DNA from: UBA8079 sp049601915
GTDB taxonomy: Bacteria; Pseudomonadota; Alphaproteobacteria; UBA6615
Reading direction: 5' to 3'
NCBI GenBank assembly: GCA_049601915.1
Contig: JBMYRB010000002.1
Span: forward strand, 310,001 to 374,000
DNA length: 64,000 bases
Part shown: piece by piece, positions 43,385-53,175 of the stretch
How positions within the stretch are numbered: the stretch's first letter is position 1
Layout of the letters: every line of letters starts with the position of its first letter
Translations under genes and position numbers: made by a program
The notes under the pieces: model-generated
What the model saw: the letters and a program-made list of their open reading frames with translations, nothing else
What the model was told of the DNA's origin: nothing
The model's database searches: none

Positions 43385-45442
43385 ATGGCACAACGGCTGG
43401 CCGTCGATATCGGCGGGACCTTCGTGGACGCAATCGTGTTCGACACGGAAACGGGCGCGCTGCGCCTGGAGAAGGACTTCACCACCCCGGACAATGCCGC
43501 CGAGGGTGTACTCAGCGCCATCGGGCGGCTCGATCTGTCCCTGGCGGATGTGGAGACCTTCGTGCACGGCACGACGCTGGGCCTGAACACGGTACTGGAG
43601 CGCAAGGGTGCCGAGACCGGGATCATCACGAATGCGGGCTTCGAGGATGTTTTCGAGACCGGCCGCTATCACCGGCCGCGCGAGAAGATGTATAAGCTCG
43701 TCTATGAGGACCCGCCGGTGCTGGTGCGCAAGCGCGACCGGCTGGGCGTGCCGGGCCGCCTGAATGCCCAGGGCGAGGAGCTGGAGCCGCTCGATGAAGG
43801 GGCCGTGCGCGATATCGCACGACGCCTGGTCGAGGAACAGGGTCGCACCTCGATCGCGGTGTGCTTCCTGCATGCCTATCGCAACCCGGTCCATGAGCTG
43901 CGCGCGAAGGCGATCATCGAGGAAATGTATCCCGATGTTGCGGTGTCGGTTTCCGCCGATATCGTCCGCGAGTTCCGGGAGTATGAACGCACCTCGACGA
44001 CGGTGGTGAACGCCTACGTAAAGCCGATCTTCCGGACCTACATTGCCGGGCTCGAGGAAAATCTCGGCGCGGCCGGGTTTGACGGCGCCTTCTACATCAC
44101 GCGGTCGGGTGGCGGTGCGCTGCAGGCGCGGGTTTCGGCCGATGTGCCGGTCCACACGATATTCTCCGGCCCGGCCGGCGGCCTGATCGGCACGGTGGCG
44201 CTGTCGGAGCTGACCGACCGGCCGGACATGATCGCGGTCGATATGGGTGGCACCTCGACCGATGCCTGTGTGGTGCATAACGGCCAGCCGGCGCTGAAAT
44301 ACGAGGCCTCGCTGGAGGGCCTGCCGCTAATGATCCCGACCTACGATATCTCGACGATCGGTGCAGGCGGCGGCTCCATCGCGCGCGCGGAGAACGGACT
44401 GTTGCGGGTCGGCCCCCAATCGGCGGGCGCGGTGCCGGGGCCCGTTTGCTATGCCAAGGGCGGGACGGAACCGACATTCACGGACGCGGTCCTGACCATG
44501 GGCTATCTCGATCCGGACCAGTTCCTGGGCGGACAGGTGAAGCTCGACGGCGCGGGTGCGGAGGCGGCCATCACGCGCGCGGTGGCCGAGCCGCTTGGCC
44601 TTGGCGTCACAGACGCCTGCCGCGGTATCTACGAGGTGCTGCTGGCGAAGACGGTGAGCGCCGTGCGCGAGATTACGGTTGAGGCGGGGCTCGATCCGCG
44701 TGAGTTCTCGATGCTTGCCTTCGGTGGTGCCGGCGGCATGTTCGTGCCCCTCGTCGGCCGCGAGATGGGCGTGCGCGCGATCATCGTGCCCCAGGCAGCC
44801 GCGGTCTTCTCGGCCTGGGGCATGCTGACGACTGACATCGTTCAGGAATATGCCCAGACGGTGCTGACCCTGATGGACGATCTGGATTTGGAGACGCTGG
44901 ACGCCGCGGCGGCGGAGCTCGCCGAACGCGCCCGGGAGGATCTCGACGCGGCGGGATTCGCACCGGAGACCCAGATTTTCGAGCGGTCCGCCGAGCTGCG
45001 CTACTTCGGCCAGGAACACTCCCTCGAGGTCTCGATCGACGGTGCGGCCTCCCTGGACGAGATTCGCACGCGCTACGACGATGCCCACCACGCCCGCTAC
45101 GGGCATTCCATGGATGATCCCGTACAGCTGGTGAACCTGCGGGTGCGGGGCATGGGCCGGGAATCGAAGCCTGAGCTGGCCGAAATCGGCGCGCGGCCGC
45201 CCGGCGAGAATGCCACGCCGCGCACCACCCGTAGCGCCTTCTGCTTCGCCATCGGCGGAGAGGCCGAATTCTCGATCTATGATCGCGGGGAGTTGCGCGC
45301 CGGGGATGTGTTGCCCGGACCGGCCGTCATCGAGGAGGCGACGACAACGGTCGTCTATTTCTCCGACCAGAATGCCACCATCGATAAATTCGGCCAGATC
45401 GTCATCACGCCCGAATCCGGGGAAGGGGAGGCCGCGACATGA
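43385..45442 (+). CDS. Hydantoinase/oxoprolinase A-subunit (HyuA-like)
   Basis: 685 residues. The N-terminal Hydant_A_N domain starts LAVDIGGTFVDAIVFD and the central domain has VDMGGTSTDACVV (actin-like ATPase phosphate motif, DxGGTxTD). The C-terminal part has EYAQTV and RYFGQEHSLEV. The A and B subunits hydrolyse N-methylhydantoin or 5-oxoproline with ATP, and related pairs carboxylate acetone or acetophenone. hyuB overlaps by ATGA (45439-45442). Confidence 0.93.
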   Translation: MAQRLAVDIGGTFVDAIVFDTETGALRLEKDFTTPDNAAEGVLSAIGRLDLSLADVETFVHGTTLGLNTVLERKGAETGIITNAGFEDVFETGRYHRPREKMYKLVYEDPPVLVRKRDRLGVPGRLNAQGEELEPLDEGAVRDIARRLVEEQGRTSIAVCFLHAYRNPVHELRAKAIIEEMYPDVAVSVSADIVREFREYERTSTTVVNAYVKPIFRTYIAGLEENLGAAGFDGAFYITRSGGGALQARVSADVPVHTIFSGPAGGLIGTVALSELTDRPDMIAVDMGGTSTDACVVHNGQPALKYEASLEGLPLMIPTYDISTIGAGGGSIARAENGLLRVGPQSAGAVPGPVCYAKGGTEPTFTDAVLTMGYLDPDQFLGGQVKLDGAGAEAAITRAVAEPLGLGVTDACRGIYEVLLAKTVSAVREITVEAGLDPREFSMLAFGGAGGMFVPLVGREMGVRAIIVPQAAAVFSAWGMLTTDIVQEYAQTVLTLMDDLDLETLDAAAAELAERAREDLDAAGFAPETQIFERSAELRYFGQEHSLEVSIDGAASLDEIRTRYDDAHHARYGHSMDDPVQLVNLRVRGMGRESKPELAEIGARPPGENATPRTTRSAFCFAIGGEAEFSIYDRGELRAGDVLPGPAVIEEATTTVVYFSDQNATIDKFGQIVITPESGEGEAAT

Positions 45443-47253
45443 GCGCCGTACACAAAACCGAAAGCCTCGCAGTGGATGCCGCCACCACGGAAGTGATTCG
45501 CCATTACATGGTGTCCGCGGCGCGAGAGATGGAGCGCACATTGGTGCGTACCGCATACTCGACGATCATCTACGAAATATATGATTTCGGCATTTCCTTG
45601 TTCGACCGGGAGTTCCGGTTGCTGGCGGACTCGACCGGATTGCCGGTGTTTCTCGGCGCCAACGACTACGCCATAAAGAAAACCGCCGAATTGGGCTGCT
45701 TCGAGGATCTGGCGCCTGGTGACGTGATCATGATGAATGTCCCCTACGTCACCGGCGCCCACACCAATGACGGTATCCTGGTGCGCGGCGCCTTCCACGA
45801 GGGCGAACTGGTCGCCTATGCCTGTGTCCGCGCCCACTGGACCGATATAGGCGGCAAGGACCCGGGCTACATCCTGGATTCGACCTCGATCCATCAGGAA
45901 GGATTGATGATCCCAGGGATCAAAATCTTCGAGAAGGGTGTGCCGAACGAGACGGTGCTCGAGATCATGCGCGCCAATTCCCGCGCGCCTGTCACGATTA
46001 TGGGCGACATGAACGCCGAGGTCGCCTCTATCCGTGTCGGCTGTGAACGGGTCGAGGAGCTGTACGTAAAATACGGGGCCGACACGGTGGAAGCCGCGAT
46101 CGAGCGCTATCTGGATGTCGGTGAGGAACAGGCCCGCGCCGCCATTGCCGACCTGCCAAAGGGCACCTGGGAAGCGGAAAACTGGATGGACAATGACGGC
46201 GTCGACCGGGACCGGATGGTCCGCGTGCATGCCGCGGTTACCATCGACGATGACGGCATCACCTTCGATATGTCCGGGTCCGACGAAAAGGTGCGCGGGC
46301 CGATCAATCTCGCGATCGGAATGACCGAATCCATGTCGCGCATCGTCTTCAAGTCCCTGACCACGCCCGATGAGCCGACCAATGGGGGCCAGTTCCGGCC
46401 GTTCAAGGTGGTCGCGCCGCCGGGAAATCTCTTCCACGCGGTCTACCCGTCGCCGGTGTTCACCATCTGGGCCAGCGTCGTGGGCATGGAGACGATCTAT
46501 CAGGCCCTGTCGAAGGCGATGCCCGACCGCATCCCCGCGGGTTCGGGCGGAGACCTCGGCGATCCCGGTTTCTATGGGGTCGAGCCTTATACCAAGCGTC
46601 AGATCTGGCACCAGACGAATGCCGGGATCGGCTGGGGCGCCCGGGTCGACAGCGACGGCCTCAACGCCCTGCACCATATATCCCAGTGCACCCTGAAGAA
46701 CGTGCCGGTCGAGGTGCTGGAAGCGCGCCTGCCGGTGCTTGTCACCGAATCCCGCCTGCGCCAGGATTCCGGCGGACCGGGCCGCAACCGGGGCGGCCTC
46801 GGCACGGTACGAAATTTCCATTTCCTCGACAGCTTCGGCGCCCTGACCATTCTGAAGAAGTCCCGGACCCCGGGATGGGGCATGGAAGGCGGCGAGCCGG
46901 GGCCCATGAATGTCTCGATCCTGAAACCCAATCCCGACGATCCGGACTGGGCCGAACGGTGGGCGCGTGACATCATCATCTACTCCGATAATGACGATGT
47001 CTGGGGCAATACCGATCCCCTGCGCAAGCATGCGGGCATGTATCGCGGCGAGTTCGGGCCGGGTGACGAGATCCTGTATCTCGCCGACGGCGGCGGCGGC
47101 TACGGACAACCTTTCGAACGCGAACCCGAGCGGGTGCGCGATGACGTGATCGACGGTTATGTCAGCCGCGAGGCAGCACGGGATTCCTACGGTGTCGCCC
47201 TGACCAATGATCTCGAGATCGACGAGGCCGAAACGAAGCGATTGCGCGGGTAA
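45439..47253 (+). CDS. Hydantoinase/oxoprolinase B-subunit (HyuB-like)
   Basis: 604 residues of the Hydantoinase_B family: GISLFDREFRLLADS near 50, NVPYVTGAHTNDGIL near 100, CVRAHWTDIGGKDPGY near 130 and DSGGPGRNRGGLGTVRNF near 445. It pairs with HyuA. The ATGA overlap with hyuA and the spacing from tlyA (about 25 nt) suggest the operon might run on into the ribosome methyltransferase genes. Confidence 0.93.
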   Translation: MSAVHKTESLAVDAATTEVIRHYMVSAAREMERTLVRTAYSTIIYEIYDFGISLFDREFRLLADSTGLPVFLGANDYAIKKTAELGCFEDLAPGDVIMMNVPYVTGAHTNDGILVRGAFHEGELVAYACVRAHWTDIGGKDPGYILDSTSIHQEGLMIPGIKIFEKGVPNETVLEIMRANSRAPVTIMGDMNAEVASIRVGCERVEELYVKYGADTVEAAIERYLDVGEEQARAAIADLPKGTWEAENWMDNDGVDRDRMVRVHAAVTIDDDGITFDMSGSDEKVRGPINLAIGMTESMSRIVFKSLTTPDEPTNGGQFRPFKVVAPPGNLFHAVYPSPVFTIWASVVGMETIYQALSKAMPDRIPAGSGGDLGDPGFYGVEPYTKRQIWHQTNAGIGWGARVDSDGLNALHHISQCTLKNVPVEVLEARLPVLVTESRLRQDSGGPGRNRGGLGTVRNFHFLDSFGALTILKKSRTPGWGMEGGEPGPMNVSILKPNPDDPDWAERWARDIIIYSDNDDVWGNTDPLRKHAGMYRGEFGPGDEILYLADGGGGYGQPFEREPERVRDDVIDGYVSREAARDSYGVALTNDLEIDEAETKRLRG

Positions 47254-47278
47254 CGCCCACTCGTGCTACGTGATCACC

Positions 47279-48052
47279 GTGGCACAGGAAAAAACATCAC
47301 CACCCAAGAAACCCGCCAAGACCCGCGCCGACCTGGCGCTGGTCGAGCGTGGGCTCGTGGAGACGCGAAGTCGTGCGCAGGCGTTGATTCTGGCGGGCAA
47401 AATATTCTCGGGTGAACGCCGGGTCGAGAAGGCGGGCGAGAGCATTGCGGAAGATGCGCCTCTGGAGCTCCGCGGCCAGGATCACCCCTGGGTCAGCCGG
47501 GGCGGGCTGAAGCTGGATCACGCGCTCGACGAACTTGGGATCGACATAACCGATGCCGTGGCGGTCGACATGGGCGCATCCACGGGCGGTTTTACGGACG
47601 TCTTGCTGGCGCGCGGTGCGGCCCGGGTCTACGCCGTCGATGTGGGGCATGGCCAGTTCGCCTGGAAACTGCGCAACGACGAGCGCGTGGTGGTGCTGGA
47701 AAAGACCAACGCCCGGCATTTGACGGCGGCGCACATACCCGAACCGGTGGACGCGATCGTTTGCGATACGAGCTTTATCGGGCTCGAGGTCGTGCTGCCC
47801 GCGTCCATGGCGCTGGCAGCACCCGGCGCGCGGCTGGTGGCGCTGATCAAGCCCCAGTTCGAGGTCGGCAAGGCCGATGTCGGCAAGAAGGGCGTGGTCC
47901 GCGACCCCGCCTTGCATGAGGCGGTCTGTGCGCGAATACGAGGCTGGCTCGACGGGCTGGACGGCTGGCGGGTGACGGGTCTGGCCGAGAGCCCGATCAC
48001 CGGCCCCGAGGGTAACAAGGAATTTCTGATCGGGGCGGTTTATGACGGATGA
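47279..48052 (+). CDS. tlyA: TlyA-family rRNA methyltransferase/hemolysin
   Basis: About 257 residues from GTG 47279 (MAQEKTSPPKKPAKTRADLA); GTG 47270 is an alternative. The S4 domain (about 15-75) includes ALVERGLVETRSRAQALILAG, followed by an FtsJ-like domain with VDMGASTGGFTDVLLARGA and KPQFEVGKADVGKKGVVRD. TlyA 2'-O-methylates 16S and 23S rRNA in mycobacteria. The stop overlaps the next start by 11 nt (48042). Confidence 0.93.
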   Translation: MAQEKTSPPKKPAKTRADLALVERGLVETRSRAQALILAGKIFSGERRVEKAGESIAEDAPLELRGQDHPWVSRGGLKLDHALDELGIDITDAVAVDMGASTGGFTDVLLARGAARVYAVDVGHGQFAWKLRNDERVVVLEKTNARHLTAAHIPEPVDAIVCDTSFIGLEVVLPASMALAAPGARLVALIKPQFEVGKADVGKKGVVRDPALHEAVCARIRGWLDGLDGWRVTGLAESPITGPEGNKEFLIGAVYDG

Positions 48053-49340
48053 GGTAACGGTCGAGGTCGGGAGCCTCGGCCCGCGCGGCGACGGGATCGC
48101 GAAGAACCCGGGCGGCCGGGAGCGGGGTCGGCTCTATATCGCCGGCGCGCTGCCGGGCGAACAGGTGCGGGTGCGCCCCGGCAACAAGCGGGGCGACGGG
48201 CTCGAGGCCAAGCTGCTGGAGGTTGTCGCACCCTCAGAAGACAGGATCGCACCGCCGTGCCGGCATTTCGCCACTTGCGGCGGTTGCAGCGTCCAGCATC
48301 TCGGGACGGACGGATATCAAGCCTGGAAGCGGGAACTGGTGACCAACGCCATCCAGCGTGTGGGGTTCGACCCTGATCTTGTCTCGCCGCTGATTCCGAC
48401 CGAGAACGCCGGGCGCCGCCGCGCGACTTTCGCTGCGTTCCGGCCGCGCGCGAAGGATTCGCAGGCCTTCTTCGGGTTTCATACACGCGCCAGCCGCCAT
48501 GTGGTGGAGCTGGAAGATTGCCTGATCCTGCATCCGGAACTGATGGCGCTGGTGACGAAACTGCGCGCGGTGCTGGCCGACATCGTGCCGCCGGGCGCTC
48601 GGTGGGATGTGTCGGTTACTCTCGCCGACAACGGGTTCGACGTGCTGGTCGTGGCGGCCCATGAACCGGGGCCGGACGCGAGCATGGCGCTGGCCATGTT
48701 CGCCGACGCGCAGGGGTTGGCGCGGATCGCGTGGCAACGGGAAGGGGCCAGCCGTGATGACATCGAGCCGGTGGCACTGCACCGCACGCCGGTGCTCGAA
48801 CTCTCCGGCATCCCCGTGGAAATCCCGCCGGGGGTTTTCCTGCAGGCCAGCGCAGCGGCAGAACGGGTGCTGACAGACCTCGTGATTGAAGCCGCGGGAG
48901 GTTCACGCGTGGCCGATCTTTACTGCGGGGTGGGCACCTTCGCCCTGCCGCTGGCCGCCGCGGGTGCGTTGGTCATGGCTGTCGACGGCGACGGCACGGC
49001 TATCGCGGCGCTGGCGCGTGCCGCCGGGACCGCCGGCTTCGGCGGCCAGGTGGCGGCCGAGGTGCGGGACCTGGTGCGCCAGCCGATGGCGGCCGAAGAG
49101 TTCAGGCGTATCGAGACGATTGTCTTCGACCCGCCACGTGCCGGGGCGTCGGCTCAGGCCGGGGAGATCGCCCGGACGGACGCATCACGGGTCGTCGCCG
49201 TGTCATGCAACCCCACGACCTTCGCGCGCGACGCACTGACCCTGGCCGGGGGTGGCTTCGCCCTGGAGCGGGTCACGCCCGTCGATCAGTTCGTCTGGTC
49301 CGGGCATGTGGAGCTGGTGGCGGTATTTTCGAAAAAATAG
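48042..49340 (+). CDS. TrmA/RlmD-type RNA m5U methyltransferase
   Basis: 432 residues. An N-terminal TRAM domain precedes the [4Fe-4S] cysteines Cys73, Cys79, Cys82 (CX5CX2C) and Cys160. The methyltransferase domain has ADLYCGVGTFALPL (SAM site), FDPPRAG and the nucleophile in VSCNPTTFARD. It methylates uridine in rRNA (RlmC/RlmD) or tRNA; the exact site is not predictable. It is translationally coupled to tlyA. Confidence 0.92.
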   Translation: MTDEVTVEVGSLGPRGDGIAKNPGGRERGRLYIAGALPGEQVRVRPGNKRGDGLEAKLLEVVAPSEDRIAPPCRHFATCGGCSVQHLGTDGYQAWKRELVTNAIQRVGFDPDLVSPLIPTENAGRRRATFAAFRPRAKDSQAFFGFHTRASRHVVELEDCLILHPELMALVTKLRAVLADIVPPGARWDVSVTLADNGFDVLVVAAHEPGPDASMALAMFADAQGLARIAWQREGASRDDIEPVALHRTPVLELSGIPVEIPPGVFLQASAAAERVLTDLVIEAAGGSRVADLYCGVGTFALPLAAAGALVMAVDGDGTAIAALARAAGTAGFGGQVAAEVRDLVRQPMAAEEFRRIETIVFDPPRAGASAQAGEIARTDASRVVAVSCNPTTFARDALTLAGGGFALERVTPVDQFVWSGHVELVAVFSKK

Positions 49341-49347
49341 TCGGCAT

Positions 49348-49405
49348 GCCTGCTTCGAGATGCGCTCCTGAGGAACGCACGCAGCGGGCGTCTCGAAGGG
49401 TAGGC
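49348..49405. repeat. Dispersed imperfect palindrome, family 2
   Basis: GCCTGCTTCGAGATGC and the reverse complement of GCGTCTCGAAGGGTAGGC form the arms, with CTCCTGAGGA in the middle. A related element lies at 51780-51877. It fills the convergent gap between the methyltransferase and NicO genes. Confidence 0.7.
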
Positions 49406-49419
49406 GCTTTGTTCCGGCG

Positions 49420-50376
49420 CTAGAGAAGCGGATGATTCGCGATGGTCGCCGCGCTCTGCAGCAACGAAACGCCCAACGCGATGATCAGGACGCCGCCGCA
49501 GAAGGCGATCCCATCGAGCATGATCGGTAATCTTCCCGAGCACCGAGGCCAGCGTTCGGCAGCCCGCAGGGTCGCCCGGCGGGCGTATACCGAGGCCAGC
49601 GCAATGGCCGACACGGTCAACGCTGCCCCCGCCGACATGGCGAAGACAGCCGCCCAGGCCGTGAATCGCAGGCCCAGTACATTCGCCAGGATCAACACCA
49701 GTATGGCGCCGGTGCACGGCCGCAGCCCGATCGAGAAGATGACCGCGGCTAGGGCGCCCAACGACCCTTTGTCGCTTATATGGCTCATGTCGGGTGCGTG
49801 GACATGCCCGCAGGTGCCGCAAGCATCCGCCGCATGCGGATCACGCGCACGGCTTACCAGCCGCCGTGCGGTGACCCCGGCGAGGATCAGCCCGAGCACG
49901 GCGACCAGTGCATAGCTGGTCATCTCGAGCTTGTTCGCGATCCCTGTCGCCTCGCGCACGCCCGCGCCGATGATCGCCAGCACAACCTCGATGATCACGA
50001 TCGCGGTCACGCCCTGCATCATGGCGGCCACGATGGAGAGCATGAGAGACCGCCGAACCGCGCCCTCATTTGTCAGAAGGTAGGTCGAGATCACCAGCTT
50101 GCCGTGCCCAGGACCGGCAGAATGGAGTGCGCCATAGGCGAAACTCAACCCGATCAGGGTCCAGGCCGCGCCGGCGCCGTTCTCGGCGATGAGGCGGGTT
50201 GCGTCGGCGAGCCCACCCTGCAGGTCCCGTTGCATGGCTTGGATATCCGACAGAACGAGGTGCCAGGTATCGTTGAACAGGAAGATAACGACCAGCCAGA
50301 GCGCCACGATCCCGATGGCCAGCAGGAGCGGGACCGCGAACCCCCGCAGCGCAGCGGTGTCTGGCCTCAGTTGCAT
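49420..50376 (-). CDS. Nickel/cobalt transporter, NicO/RcnA-like
   Basis: 318 residues, six or more membrane spans. The signature HSAGPGHGKLVISTYLL (His-x-x-G-P-G-H) and SIGLRPCTGAILVL are characteristic of the NicO/RcnA family, which moves Ni2+ or Co2+. A cytosolic or periplasmic loop with HAADACGTCGHVHAPDMSH (four His, two Cys) is a likely metal-binding segment. The start overlaps the DUF1007 gene by 10 nt. Confidence 0.88.
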   Translation of the reverse strand: MQLRPDTAALRGFAVPLLLAIGIVALWLVVIFLFNDTWHLVLSDIQAMQRDLQGGLADATRLIAENGAGAAWTLIGLSFAYGALHSAGPGHGKLVISTYLLTNEGAVRRSLMLSIVAAMMQGVTAIVIIEVVLAIIGAGVREATGIANKLEMTSYALVAVLGLILAGVTARRLVSRARDPHAADACGTCGHVHAPDMSHISDKGSLGALAAVIFSIGLRPCTGAILVLILANVLGLRFTAWAAVFAMSAGAALTVSAIALASVYARRATLRAAERWPRCSGRLPIMLDGIAFCGGVLIIALGVSLLQSAATIANHPLL

Positions 50377-51047
50377 TCGATGCGCACCCGCTGTGCAAAC
50401 ATCGCGCCGAGGGTGTCGGGCCCGGTCGTGGCGGCGTCCAGTGACTGGGCGAGGCTGATTGTTTCCGCCGTCGGGTTGGCCTCTTCAAGCTGCGCCTGGC
50501 AGCCGGGTACGCCCGTGGCGTCGAGGTTGGCCTTGGCGGGGTCCCGGTAGGCGATCTCGATATAGAATGTCGGGTCGTATACGGCGTAGGAGAGTGAGGT
50601 TTCGCGCGGGTCGACCGTTGTTTCAAAGTTGACGATGAAATGCATCCAGAGCTTTTCTTCCAGCACGCCGGCATTGAAGGTTTCGACCGGGCCTAGAGTT
50701 ACCTTTGCGCCGCCGGCACGGATGTCGGTGAAAAAGTCATAAGGGCGCAGTTTCTGGAGGTTGTTGGCGACCATCCGGCTGAGGCCTTCCTGGTCGATTC
50801 CATCATCTGTCCGTTGCTCCTCGATCGCGAATGCCGTGTAGAACGGATCGAAGATCCACGCGACTTCCAGCCCCGTGACGTTCCCGTCGTTATCGACAAC
50901 AGGTTTCGTCTCGAGGTCGATCCAGACATGGGGATGTGCGCCGGCGGGGCCGCTGGCCAGGAAAAGTCCGGACACAAGCGTAAGAGCGCCCAGATATCTC
51001 GACAGTCTTCGCACCAGACATCTCCGCAGGGTTACCGGTTCCAGCAC
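50367..51047 (-). CDS. DUF1007-family exported protein, partner of the metal transporter
   Basis: 226 residues with an N-terminal signal (LGALTLVSGLFLASGPAGA) and the DUF1007 hallmark HPHVWIDLETK just after cleavage. The His motif and DUF1007/NicO pairing are well known in Proteobacteria, where they handle nickel or zinc; the detailed role is uncertain. It overlaps the NicO gene downstream, so they are co-expressed. Confidence 0.87.
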   Translation of the reverse strand: MLEPVTLRRCLVRRLSRYLGALTLVSGLFLASGPAGAHPHVWIDLETKPVVDNDGNVTGLEVAWIFDPFYTAFAIEEQRTDDGIDQEGLSRMVANNLQKLRPYDFFTDIRAGGAKVTLGPVETFNAGVLEEKLWMHFIVNFETTVDPRETSLSYAVYDPTFYIEIAYRDPAKANLDATGVPGCQAQLEEANPTAETISLAQSLDAATTGPDTLGAMFAQRVRIECN

Positions 51048-51107
51048 TCTACATGGGGTCCCCGAGGCGGCGGAACAACTTCGCGCGAGCCGAATGTCTC
51101 CATGTGT

Positions 51108-51734
51108 CTACTTGTCGTGTAGGCCCGGGTCGGGGAGGCGGTTCATGCCGAAATATTCCTCGTTCGGCAGCATCCCCAGCCCGTGGGTCATGCGGTTCGT
51201 GTAGTTGAAATAGGCCGTCGTGTCGGTGATCTCGAAGATGTCTTCCGGGGTGAAACCCGCATCGGTCAGCAGCTGCCGGTCCGCGTCGCCTGTCTCGGCC
51301 GGGTTGGACGTCAGCTTCCAGGCATAGTCGAGCATGGCGCACTGGCGATCGGTCAGGTTCGCCTCGCGATAATTCACCATCAGAATGTCGCCGAGCACGG
51401 GGTCATCGGAGAGTTCGCGCACGGCCTGGCTGTGGGACGTGATGCAATAGACGCAGTGATTATGGGACGAGACGACCACGGCGATCATCTCGCGTTCCAG
51501 CCGCGACAAGCGGGCATCCTCGCCGAGCATAAGCTCGTTGTACTTGCCGATGAAGGTGCGGAGTTTCTCGGGCCGGAGCGAGAAGGCGCGGATCACGTTG
51601 GGGATCAGGCCGAGCTTTTCCTGGCAGATGCGCATGTATTTCTGTAGATCCTCCGGCAGGCCGTCGGGGTCGGGGATCGGCAGCTTCGAGACATGCTGCA
51701 GCTGGTCGGGAGTCTCGCGCTTCGTCTTGGCCAT
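51108..51734 (-). CDS. AhpD-like peroxidase-related protein
   Basis: 208 residues. The carboxymuconolactone-decarboxylase/AhpD fold has the redox pair HCVYC (Cys94-Cys97) and His101 (CITSHSQAV), with Glu82 in LEREMIAV as the proton relay. ATG 51734 follows GGAGA; an extension to 51935 would cross the palindromic repeat and is rejected. Members reduce hydroperoxides or act as general alkylhydroperoxidases. Confidence 0.9.
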   Translation of the reverse strand: MAKTKRETPDQLQHVSKLPIPDPDGLPEDLQKYMRICQEKLGLIPNVIRAFSLRPEKLRTFIGKYNELMLGEDARLSRLEREMIAVVVSSHNHCVYCITSHSQAVRELSDDPVLGDILMVNYREANLTDRQCAMLDYAWKLTSNPAETGDADRQLLTDAGFTPEDIFEITDTTAYFNYTNRMTHGLGMLPNEEYFGMNRLPDPGLHDK

Positions 51735-51779
51735 GGGGTATCTCCGTACAGGCATAATTTCTTGCAGTATATGCGCATC

Positions 51780-51877
51780 CTTTGAGACGCACATCTGTGA
51801 TGTGCTCCTCAGCATGAGGATTGCGCGTAAGGCCCCATCCTGAGGAGAGCGCGACGCGGTCGTCTCGAAGGGTGAGG
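51780..51877. repeat. Two abutting dispersed palindromes, family 2
   Basis: TTTGAGACGCACATC...TGCTCCTCAGCATGAGGA, then CATCCTGAGGAGAGCGCGACG and CGTCTCGAAGGGTGAGG. The half-elements match the copy at 49348 (TTCGAGA, CTCCT.AGGA, TCTCGAAGGGT). The rest of 51735-52030 holds the family-1 repeat and no gene. Confidence 0.65.
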
Positions 51878-51902
51878 CGTGTTCGTTTCCCGCACGAACG
51901 GG

Positions 51903-52009
51903 GTCATACGAGGACTTGATCCGCGTATCGCACAAAGACCGAGACGAGATGCCCGGATCGGTGTTTGGCCGCCAACGCGCGAAGCGCGAGGGCGGGTCCG
52001 GGCATGACA
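51903..52009. repeat. Dispersed imperfect palindrome, family 1, interrupted
   Basis: The left arm GTCATACGAGGACTTGATCC and the right arm GATGCCCGGATC and GGGTCCGGGCATGAC match the element at 41570, but about 30 bases including a CGCGC-GCGCG hairpin separate the right-hand parts. It lies between the AhpD-like and aroC genes. Confidence 0.65.
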
Positions 52010-52030
52010 GTGAAGGTAGGAAGGCAGTCC

Positions 52031-53143
<1,113 letters not shown>

Positions 53144-53175
53144 GGTGTTGACTCCTTCGTCTTCTGGAGGCTGGT

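Noticed and set aside
44327..45556. 409-codon minus-strand open frame
   Set aside because: Antisense to hyuA, with Arg/His/Gly-rich composition and no family signature.
45355..47109. Long minus-strand open frame of 584 codons
   Set aside because: It is antisense to hyuB, which has clear family motifs. High GC makes antisense frames long.
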